27,505 bases of DNA from Victivallis vadensis (GTDB lineage: Bacteria; Verrucomicrobiota; Lentisphaeria; Victivallales; GWF2-50-93). Position numbers and translations under genes: made by a program. The DNA lies in assembly GCA_020718525.1 (NCBI GenBank), contig DYRX01000004.1:7709-35213 (forward strand), written 5' to 3'. Shown piece after piece: positions 16,133 to 22,863 of the stretch (the first letter of the stretch is position 1; the number at the start of each line of letters is the position of its first letter). The notes under the pieces were generated by a model. It had not been told where the DNA came from. It saw only the letters and a list, made by a program, of their open reading frames with translations, and ran no database searches.

Positions 16133-18363
16133 ATTTCGAATCCGAGCTCCGTCATTTCGCGCGCCTGACTTTGCTTCGGCGCAAATTTATCATGCAAATC
16201 CTCCAGCTTGGCAAGGTAATAGGCGACATTTTCGTCGCGGATTTCCGGCGCGTCTCTGAGGAGGCGCGAGTTCCCGACCACCGGAACGTTCTTTTTATTT
16301 CCCGTCACATAGAAGAAAACCTGATCGCCCTGTCTGTAGTCTCTTCCCGATGCGATTGCCAGCTCGTATGCGGCGCTCCGCCTTCCGGATCCGTCGGCAA
16401 GCTTTCGCCTGTATGAATCCAGCGAGTCGGAAAGGGTCTCGCTTTTTGCGAATTTCGCAAGCGGCATCTTTCTTTCCAGTATCATTTTGACATATCTGTC
16501 CTTGAGGGGAGTGACTGCGGAATAATCCTCTTCGAGCATCAGACGCACCAGTTCAGAAATGTAGTCGCGCTGAAAAGCTTCGAGTCCTCTGGACTTCAGC
16601 GCGGCGCCGGTGATGGAGATTTCCCCGTCCTCCTTGAGCAACGCATAGTTTTTACTCTTGTAGCAGAACATCGAACGGTATTGCGCGTCAAGCTCCACGT
16701 CAATTCCGGGCGGGAGAGAGTCCTGCAAATCCTTTTCAAGCTCCTGCGGCGACTTTCCAGCCGGCGGCTGAAAATACACGCCGTCCGTGTCTATCTCGAT
16801 GACTTTCGCGCCGATCTTTTCAAGAAATCCCACCATGCCTGAAAGTATCTCCCTTCCGCGGGCGGTGACGGACTCCGCCATCTTGTAGTCATTGAAAGTT
16901 CCCTGGGGGAAGCCCAGGTATCCGTAAAAGCTGTTTATCATTATTTTAAAGCTGGTCTGCATCGAGTTGAAGAAATCCTTTTCGGCCGGGGAGGAAGAAC
17001 GCTTTTCCGCATCTTTCGCGCGGAGCCTGAAGCATCTGAGCTTTTCGAGGAAAGACGGAAAAACACCGAGCAGATCCCTCGAGGGCCGCCATTTCTCCGC
17101 GAGGATTATTGACGGATAAAGCGAACGCACGTCACAGTGCCATACATTCTTGAAGACGCCGGAATGGAACGCCTCGGTAAGCGCGCCTGCATAGCTCCGC
17201 TCCCCCTCAGGATCGGGTATCGAAGCTCCTGCATCGAGGTATGCCGAACATAGAAGCGCATCAATCTTTGTTGCGTTTCCTCTGGAGATGCAGTTCTGAA
17301 AGGAATACGGAACTATCTGAGCCTGATGGAAATAGCTCGGAGAAAGCAGCGCGGAAAGAGCGCGGGTCTCCCTGGCATCGTCAAGTCCATAGCGCAGAAG
17401 GGTTTCCGGATCATTGCGGTATATTTCTGATATCATCGAGGCGTCAACGTATGTCCGGTCCTTGGGGGAAATTCCAAAATGTCTTGCGACCGCCTTGAGC
17501 CCGTATTCGTCCAGATCCCTGTGTGAAACATCATAGAGAAGGACCAGGTGATATGTGTCAACGATGTGCCTCCCGTGGATTTCATAGCGTTTGTAGCTCA
17601 AGGTGCGTTCTGCGATGGAAATTCGGGAGGGTCTGGAATGAATTGCCGATCCGTCTCTGCCAAGATTCAACTTTACCTTGAATTTTTTCGCACGTGCCTC
17701 GATATATGGCAGATCGAAGCGGAAGATGTTGTGTCCCTCTACAACATCCGGGTCTCTTTCCCTCAGCAGGGCGGCAAAGCTTTTCAGAAGCTCCGCCTCG
17801 CCGCCGGACTTCCCGTCCAGGAGAAGGGTCTTTTCCCAGCCAGTGCTGTCGCTCATCGAAATGAGGCATATCGCATCGCCATCGCGCTCTGGATTCGGAA
17901 AATCGTAGCCCTCGCTGAGCAGTGTCTCGATATCAACTTGCATCCTTCTCAGTTCTCCGAATTTCATTCCTCTGAAGAGGCGGATTCCTGCAGAGGAGAG
18001 AAATTGCTGAGTGGGATCGCTGAAAACCCTCCAGGGAGACCTGCCGCGCACCGAGCCTGTGCCGCCAGTCGAATCGCGCAGAAACTTGAGCGCAGTGTCG
18101 TATGCTTTGAGATCTGCGAATTTCGCAAGATAAGATAGAGCCCCAGGGCCGCTGAGGGGCCTTATCTGGCAGTCCCCGGAAAAATTTCCTAGAAAGTCCG
18201 GAGCGCTCAGAAGGAAAAATGGTTCGAACGGCATTTCCAATCGTTCTACAGAATCATTATTTCTCAAGTACACGTCGGCTGAATTGTCCGATGTCTCGAC
18301 TGCGACAACGCGGTCCAGCTTCGATTTGACAAGTTCGTCAAGGCTCCAGGATGATTCAGTCAT
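16129..18363 (-). CDS. Family B DNA polymerase with 3'-5' exonuclease domain
   Basis: The 744-residue protein holds the full motif set. Exo I is VDIET (Asp144), Exo II is HNIFRFDLP (211-219), and Exo III is YGLDD (325-329). The polymerase palm motifs are DVRSLYPS (411-418), KIMINSFYG (473-481) and EIDTDG (523-528). Both proofreading and synthesis should be active. Bacterial family B enzymes such as Pol II act in replication restart and lesion bypass. DTDG in motif C differs from the DTDS of E. coli Pol II. The chosen ATG lies inside the end of recN (ATGACTGA, eight-base overlap) after an AAGAG site. A start 23 codons further upstream would overlap recN by 77 bases and adds no conserved sequence. 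The gene carries two copies of the GCGAAWTTCGC word. Confidence 0.92.
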   Translation of the reverse strand: MTESSWSLDELVKSKLDRVVAVETSDNSADVYLRNNDSVERLEMPFEPFFLLSAPDFLGNFSGDCQIRPLSGPGALSYLAKFADLKAYDTALKFLRDSTGGTGSVRGRSPWRVFSDPTQQFLSSAGIRLFRGMKFGELRRMQVDIETLLSEGYDFPNPERDGDAICLISMSDSTGWEKTLLLDGKSGGEAELLKSFAALLRERDPDVVEGHNIFRFDLPYIEARAKKFKVKLNLGRDGSAIHSRPSRISIAERTLSYKRYEIHGRHIVDTYHLVLLYDVSHRDLDEYGLKAVARHFGISPKDRTYVDASMISEIYRNDPETLLRYGLDDARETRALSALLSPSYFHQAQIVPYSFQNCISRGNATKIDALLCSAYLDAGASIPDPEGERSYAGALTEAFHSGVFKNVWHCDVRSLYPSIILAEKWRPSRDLLGVFPSFLEKLRCFRLRAKDAEKRSSSPAEKDFFNSMQTSFKIMINSFYGYLGFPQGTFNDYKMAESVTARGREILSGMVGFLEKIGAKVIEIDTDGVYFQPPAGKSPQELEKDLQDSLPPGIDVELDAQYRSMFCYKSKNYALLKEDGEISITGAALKSRGLEAFQRDYISELVRLMLEEDYSAVTPLKDRYVKMILERKMPLAKFAKSETLSDSLDSYRRKLADGSGRRSAAYELAIASGRDYRQGDQVFFYVTGNKKNVPVVGNSRLLRDAPEIRDENVAYYLAKLEDLHDKFAPKQSQAREMTELGFEI
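16448..16458. repeat. GCGAAWTTCGC palindrome, copy 3 (in the DNA polymerase gene)
   Basis: The plus strand reads GCGAATTTCGC with flanking T and A. The coding strand reads Ala-Lys-Phe-Ala within LAKFAK. Confidence 0.85.
18116..18126. repeat. GCGAAWTTCGC palindrome, copy 4 (in the DNA polymerase gene)
   Basis: The plus strand reads GCGAATTTCGC with flanking T and A. The coding strand reads Ala-Lys-Phe-Ala within YLAKFADLK. Confidence 0.85.
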
Positions 18364-20059
18364 TTTTAGCTCTTTTCCTCTTTTTTCCTCCGGTGTCCGA
18401 CACGTCTGAATTGGTAAGCAGTTCTGCCGCATGGATTTCCGCCGCCTTTGTTCCTCCTAGCATCCGCGCGATTTCTGATTTTCTCGATTCTGCGTCAAGA
18501 ACTGAGATTTCCGTGAAAGTCCGTCCTTCGCTGACGCTCTTTTCAACCTTGAGATGCCTGTCGCCGGATGCCGCCACCTGCGGAAGATGGGTTATGCATA
18601 TCACCTGGCGCGCGACCGCAAGCCTTTTCAGCTTTTCTCCTACGACAGATGCAGTGACGCCTCCGATGTTCACATCAATTTCGTCGAATATGAGCGTCGG
18701 GACACCGTCGGTTTCGGCAAGCACAGTCTTGAGCGCAAGCATGAGTCTGGATATCTCTCCACTGCTCGCGATTTCCCGGATCGGCTTCATCCCTTCTCCA
18801 GGATTCGCGCTGAACATGAATTCTATCTTGTCGGAGCCTCTTGGTCCCGGATCGGCGCTATCGAAGCGGACGGCGAATGAAGCCTTGATGAAGCCAAGCT
18901 CGCGAAGCTCGCGCTCGACGGATTCAGCGAATTTCGCAGACGCCTTTTTGCGCGCGGACTCGATAAGGCTGCAATATTTCCGATGCTCAGCCCTGTGCCT
19001 TTCAATCTCGACCTTGAGCGAAGATAAAAGTCCTGCCCGGTTTTCCGACAGCGCAATTATGGCTCGAGCGTTTTCGGAGTATGCGATCACATCTTCGATT
19101 CTTGGTCCGTAGCGGCGCTTCAAAGTCTGGAGTCCTCTCATCCTCTCTTCTATCGCCGCAAAGCTCTGCTCGTCCAGCTCTATGCGGCAGGCGTAGTCGT
19201 CGAGCGAGGACGCGAGGGAGGACGCGGAGTCCTTCAAAGACTGGCAGAGGGCGGCGAAGTCCGCTCCCGACGCGGGATCGAGCTTTTCGATCTCGCGGAT
19301 AAATTTATGCACCTCGGATATTCTTTCAGTGACAGACGAATCCGAAGAGTCCAGAAGGGAAGACGCCTTTCCAGAAAAAATGGCGAGATCGTGGGCGGAT
19401 GCCGCGGTCTTGTGTTTTAACGCAAGCTCTTCGTCTTCACCGAGTTGCGGAGCAATCGCCTCAATTTCGCGGAGAGCCTTCTTCAGCAGATCAATCTCGC
19501 CCTCGGATGGCGAGTCGGCGAGGATTTTTGAAAGCTCCTGCTCTGCTTTGACCAGTTCGCCGTAGGCTTTGGCGCAGAATTCCAGATCTCCGGACGCCCC
19601 GCGGAATCCGTCAAGCACTTCGAGCTGGAGAGATGGCTTGAGCAGAGACTGGTGCTCGTGAGGGCCGTGGGTGTCAATCAGGGTTTCTCCGAGCTTTCTC
19701 ATGAGTTCTAGCGAGCAGGGAGAGTCGTTTACAACGCATTTGGAGGAGCTCTGTCCGATTCTCCGCCTGAACAGGAGGGATTCGTCGGAAGAGGCGTCAA
19801 TTCCGCAGTCGGAAAGTGTTTCGGCTATTTTCCTGGCAAGCTCCCCGCCTAGTCTGAACGATGCGCTAATTTCGCAGAAGTCTGCGCCATTGCGTATCAA
19901 TGACTTGTCGGCTCTCTCGCCAAGCAGAATTGAAATTGCCGACATGAATACGGTCTTGCCGGCGCCAGTTTCGCCACTGATGATGTTGAGACCGGGGCTG
20001 AACTCTATTTCCGCCGAGTCGATAAGGGCGAGACCTCTGATTTTGATCCATTCGATCAT
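18356..20059 (-). CDS. recN: DNA repair protein RecN
   Basis: The 567-residue SMC-like ATPase acts in double-strand break repair. The Walker A motif is GETGAGKT (29-36), in the usual RecN opening IRGLALIDSAEIEF. A long coiled-coil-forming middle (about 150-370) follows. The ABC signature is SSGEISRLML (about 432-441), and the Walker B segment is PTLIFDEIDVNIGG (454-467). Length is normal for the family. The ATG at 20059 forms an ATGA overlap with the murE stop and has GGAG eight bases upstream. A GTG six bases earlier is too close to that site to be preferred. The last codons overlap the polymerase start. The C-terminus is Lys/Arg-rich (GGKKRKRAKND). Confidence 0.96.
   Translation of the reverse strand: MIEWIKIRGLALIDSAEIEFSPGLNIISGETGAGKTVFMSAISILLGERADKSLIRNGADFCEISASFRLGGELARKIAETLSDCGIDASSDESLLFRRRIGQSSSKCVVNDSPCSLELMRKLGETLIDTHGPHEHQSLLKPSLQLEVLDGFRGASGDLEFCAKAYGELVKAEQELSKILADSPSEGEIDLLKKALREIEAIAPQLGEDEELALKHKTAASAHDLAIFSGKASSLLDSSDSSVTERISEVHKFIREIEKLDPASGADFAALCQSLKDSASSLASSLDDYACRIELDEQSFAAIEERMRGLQTLKRRYGPRIEDVIAYSENARAIIALSENRAGLLSSLKVEIERHRAEHRKYCSLIESARKKASAKFAESVERELRELGFIKASFAVRFDSADPGPRGSDKIEFMFSANPGEGMKPIREIASSGEISRLMLALKTVLAETDGVPTLIFDEIDVNIGGVTASVVGEKLKRLAVARQVICITHLPQVAASGDRHLKVEKSVSEGRTFTEISVLDAESRKSEIARMLGGTKAAEIHAAELLTNSDVSDTGGKKRKRAKND
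18927..18937. repeat. GCGAAWTTCGC palindrome, copy 5 (in recN)
   Basis: The plus strand reads GCGAATTTCGC, here with A instead of T on the left flank. The coding strand reads Ala-Lys-Phe-Ala within SAKFAES. A further recN site at 19865-19875 (GCTAATTTCGC) matches 10 of 11 bases. Confidence 0.85.
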
Positions 20060-21543
20060 CTGCACGACTCCTTCACTTCAAGCCCCAGCGACCTGCAGGC
20101 CGCCAGCGCCTCCTCAATGTCGTCGAAATGTCGCTTCACGCCTGCGATTTCCTGATAGTCCTCGTGTCCTTTACCGGCGATAAGCACAATGTCTCCATCA
20201 GTGGCAGAAGAAACTGCCTCTAGGATCGCCGAGCTCCGATCAAGAATTGTCGTGGAAGGCGCACCGGGTGGAAGACCCGCAAAAATTTCCTCAGCTATCG
20301 TCGCGGGGTCTTCGCTTCTTGGATTGTCACTGCTTATGATTGTAAAATCTGCGAATTTCGCAGAAACAGCCCCCATTCTCGGTCTTTTTGTCCTGTCTCT
20401 GTCTCCGCCGCATCCGAATACGCAGATCAGCTTTCCGCGGCAGGCTGGTCTCAGCGCGCGTATGACTCTTTCCAAAGCGTCGTCAGTATGGGCGTAGTCT
20501 ATCACGATCATCGGTCCGTCCGAGCAGACGATTTTGTCCATTCTTCCGGGAATTCTAATTTTTTGTGCGAGGCATTCAGCTATTGCGTCTGGCGGGAGTC
20601 CGAGTCCATGTGCAATCGCGAATGCCGCCGCCGTGTTGTGAACGTTGTATTCGCCGACCAGCGGAGTCGCGATTTTGCGCACGCCACCCGGAAAGCTAAT
20701 AAGATAGGCTGAACCCGAGGGGGAGAGTTCTACGTCGGAAATCCGGTATGCGGCATTCTTCGATCTGCCATAGCCGCAATCAATTCCACAGGCCGGCTTT
20801 ATGAGAGGGCCGTATGCGTCGTCCATGTTGACTGCCACGACACTGTCCGCTTTGAGATGCTTCTCGAAAAGGATCTTCTTCGCCCTGAAATATTCCTCCA
20901 TTGTCCGATGGTAGTCCAAGTGATCTCCGCTCAAGTTGGTGAATGCCGCCGCCGCGAATTTCGCATTTCCTATCCTGTTTTGAACAAGCGCATGGCTCGA
21001 GACTTCCATTACGGCATGTGTGCAGGAATTGGCGAGCATGCGGCGGAATGAGTCCTGCAGTTCGAAGGCGTCCGGAGTTGTTCTGTCAGCAGGAACGCTT
21101 TCAGCTCCATCGTCTCGCCAGACAGTGCTGAGAAGGCCAATTTTTACGGAGCAGAAGGAGAAGATTGCCCTTGTGAGAAAAGCTGTGCTAGTTTTGCCGT
21201 TGGTGCCTGTGACTGCAATCAGAGAAAGCTTTTCTGCCGGTTTTTCAAAGAAAAGCTCGCAGATCCGGGAATAAGCCCCGTACGCGTCTCCAACCTGAAG
21301 AAATGGAATTTCAGGGGGAATGTTTATTGGCTGCGAATCTGAAACAATTGCCGCCGCGCCTTTTTTCAAGGCGTCAGAAATAAAAATGCCGCCTTTGCCG
21401 GAGGAGCCGCCTATCGAGACGAAAAGAGTTCCCGGCACTACTTTTCTGGAATCATTTGAGACCATGAGTATTTCTGGGTCGGAGGCAAAGAAGCTTTTGC
21501 CGATGATCTCCTGAATTTCTGGAACGAAATCTGAAAATTTCAT
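20056..21543 (-). CDS. murE: UDP-MurNAc-tripeptide synthetase MurE (meso-DAP type)
   Basis: This 495-residue Mur ligase adds the third amino acid to the peptidoglycan stem peptide in the cytoplasm. The ATP-binding loop is TGTNGKTST (112-120). TTPDAFELQ (155-163), SGDHLDYH (205-212), the lysine expected to be carbamylated in FRAKK (219-223) and GKGHE (457-461) are all present. DNPRSEDP (406-413) is the motif that selects meso-diaminopimelate, so a DAP-type wall is predicted. The ATG at 21543 overlaps the glycosyltransferase stop as ATGA. The longer reading frame upstream only adds 30 residues from within that gene and lacks a good ribosome site. It lies outside any mur/fts cluster, between a glycosyltransferase gene and recN, which is unusual. 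It carries two GCGAAWTTCGC copies. Confidence 0.96.
   Translation of the reverse strand: MKFSDFVPEIQEIIGKSFFASDPEILMVSNDSRKVVPGTLFVSIGGSSGKGGIFISDALKKGAAAIVSDSQPINIPPEIPFLQVGDAYGAYSRICELFFEKPAEKLSLIAVTGTNGKTSTAFLTRAIFSFCSVKIGLLSTVWRDDGAESVPADRTTPDAFELQDSFRRMLANSCTHAVMEVSSHALVQNRIGNAKFAAAAFTNLSGDHLDYHRTMEEYFRAKKILFEKHLKADSVVAVNMDDAYGPLIKPACGIDCGYGRSKNAAYRISDVELSPSGSAYLISFPGGVRKIATPLVGEYNVHNTAAAFAIAHGLGLPPDAIAECLAQKIRIPGRMDKIVCSDGPMIVIDYAHTDDALERVIRALRPACRGKLICVFGCGGDRDRTKRPRMGAVSAKFADFTIISSDNPRSEDPATIAEEIFAGLPPGAPSTTILDRSSAILEAVSSATDGDIVLIAGKGHEDYQEIAGVKRHFDDIEEALAACRSLGLEVKESCR
20351..20361. repeat. GCGAAWTTCGC palindrome, copy 6 (in murE)
   Basis: The plus strand reads TCTGCGAATTTCGCAGA, in which the arms extend to eight bases on each side of the central T. 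The coding strand reads Ala-Lys-Phe-Ala within SAKFADF. This is the longest palindrome of the set. Confidence 0.85.
20954..20964. repeat. GCGAAWTTCGC palindrome, copy 7 (in murE)
   Basis: The plus strand reads GCGAATTTCGC, with C on the left flank and A on the right. The coding strand reads Ala-Lys-Phe-Ala within GNAKFAAAA. Confidence 0.85.
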
Positions 21544-22586
21544 TTGCTGTCGAAGCCCATCTTTGTCTGATTCCACAGCGATTTTGAGAGGGAGGAGATG
21601 TCGTTCAAGTTTCCGGCTTCGAGCCAGTCGCATATCCGTGCAACAGTGTCGTCCGGATAAATACAGCCGTCCGTCTTAAATTCGTTCAGCCATTTTTCGA
21701 TGATTGCCGGATTGAAGTCTTTCATCGTCATTCCGAATCCGAGTTTTTCTATTGCCAAGGCGTTCGAGCACTGCTCAAGCTGTCCGGCGACGGCTTTGAG
21801 AAGAAGCTTTTTCCCGAGATGGATAGCCTCGCTGGGGAGCTCGAAGCCGGCATTGCTTATCACGCCTTCGCACTCGAACAAATCGTCCAAAAACGCATTT
21901 CTTGAGAGCGGTCTTATGTGGATGTTCCCCTCGTCGCTGGGAGAGTCAACTTTATCATACACAAAGAACTGATGCTCCTTGAAATTTCTGAGAATTTTGA
22001 GAAGTCCAGCTCTTTCTTCGAAAAGGAGATAGACTAGAATTTTATTTTTGCGCTGTCTCGAAGGATCTCTGCGCAGTGGCGGAATGATGGGGGGGAGTAT
22101 ATACTGCCCGAAATGATGCCAGTGAAGCCCGAGATTATGTTCGGCGGGGGCGAAAATGTTCATGATCAGCTTGTCCATCGGATTCGCTGAAGAAATCGGT
22201 ATTTTATACTTGAACGCATACTGGTGCCCGATGCCGACGGACGGGATTTTGTTCCGCTTCGCTATTCTCGACGTAAGCGGCTCATAGTCAACGACTGCGA
22301 GATCAACGCCCCGCGCGTCGAAATTGCGGATGTCCTTGTAGAATCGCGGAATGTCCAGCGAAAACGCCGTCTTCAGACGTGAAACCTGACCGTTGTTTAT
22401 CGCGAAAGTGAAGCCTTTGAAAGAATGAAAGGGATTGAAGACGTCAATGTCGAAGATAGTCTTTGGATCTCTGCCGCTGAATATGACCTGGACTTCGTGT
22501 CCGCGCTTCTTTAGCTCCCTCACCACCTCCCTGGATCGGCTTATATGCCCGTTTCCAGTACCCTGCACTCCATAAAGTATGCGCAT
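21540..22586 (-). CDS. Glycosyltransferase of the MJ1255/VC2487 type (GT-B fold)
   Basis: The 348-residue protein opens with MRILYGVQGTGNGHISRSRE (1-20), the diagnostic N-terminus of the MJ1255/VC2487 family, which resembles MurG and other GT-B enzymes. A C-terminal donor-site-like segment runs GVISNAGFELPSEAIHLGKK, followed by LKAVAGQLEQCSNA. These enzymes are predicted to move a sugar from a nucleotide donor onto an envelope acceptor. No member's substrate can be inferred from sequence alone. No membrane segment is obvious. AGGA lies six bases before the ATG. It is the first gene of the six-gene coupled unit, and its stop overlaps the murE start, which suggests an envelope role. Confidence 0.8.
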   Translation of the reverse strand: MRILYGVQGTGNGHISRSREVVRELKKRGHEVQVIFSGRDPKTIFDIDVFNPFHSFKGFTFAINNGQVSRLKTAFSLDIPRFYKDIRNFDARGVDLAVVDYEPLTSRIAKRNKIPSVGIGHQYAFKYKIPISSANPMDKLIMNIFAPAEHNLGLHWHHFGQYILPPIIPPLRRDPSRQRKNKILVYLLFEERAGLLKILRNFKEHQFFVYDKVDSPSDEGNIHIRPLSRNAFLDDLFECEGVISNAGFELPSEAIHLGKKLLLKAVAGQLEQCSNALAIEKLGFGMTMKDFNPAIIEKWLNEFKTDGCIYPDDTVARICDWLEAGNLNDISSLSKSLWNQTKMGFDSK

Positions 22587-22863
22587 TCTTGTTCCTAGGA
22601 GTAATTGTAATGTCCTCTACGACAGAGACAGAAGAACTGTCCCTGCTCATCTCTTGGTTAAATATGCAAGTTGCGAGTTTTTTTGCAAGGCTGCTCGCCA
22701 GCTAGAGATGGAAAATCTTCGATCAAGACACGTTGAAATGCAGAATTTACAAATTTGTATGAGCTTTCTGACAAGAATCTAACAATCAGCTGGCATTTTA
22801 ATCCCCGTCGCTTATTTTCAGCGAAAAAGCAAAATAATAACAAATCTTTTCAAGGAGATATCA
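22587..22863. other. Divergent intergenic region (glycosyltransferase / secreted propeller)
   Basis: This 277-base AT-richer gap carries control signals for both directions. It holds the perfect palindrome TACAAATTTGTA (22748-22759), which overlaps the -10 of the leftward promoter candidate. It also holds an imperfect hairpin, GACAG-AAGAA-CTGTC (22627-22641), in the glycosyltransferase leader. AAGGAGATATCA immediately precedes the propeller ATG and is a strong ribosome site. I found no convincing rightward promoter and no LexA-type box. Confidence 0.45.
22746..22774 (-). promoter_or_regulatory. Candidate promoter of the six-gene glycosyltransferase-mutL unit
   Basis: On the minus strand, TTGTCA (22774-22769) is followed by a 17-base spacer and TGTAAA (22751-22746). 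The leader to the glycosyltransferase ATG would be about 150 bases. The -10 box is imperfect and part of it lies in the 12-base palindrome, so a repressor could act here. Confidence 0.35.

Noticed and set aside
21544..21633. A 30-codon N-terminal extension of MurE
   Set aside because: It lies inside the glycosyltransferase gene, is not conserved in Mur ligases, and the ATG at 21543 gives the same ATGA junction as four of the five junctions in the operon.
22587..22863. LexA/SOS box before the repair-gene unit
   Set aside because: Neither CTGT-N8-ACAG nor GAAC-N4-GTTC was found, so SOS control cannot be claimed.
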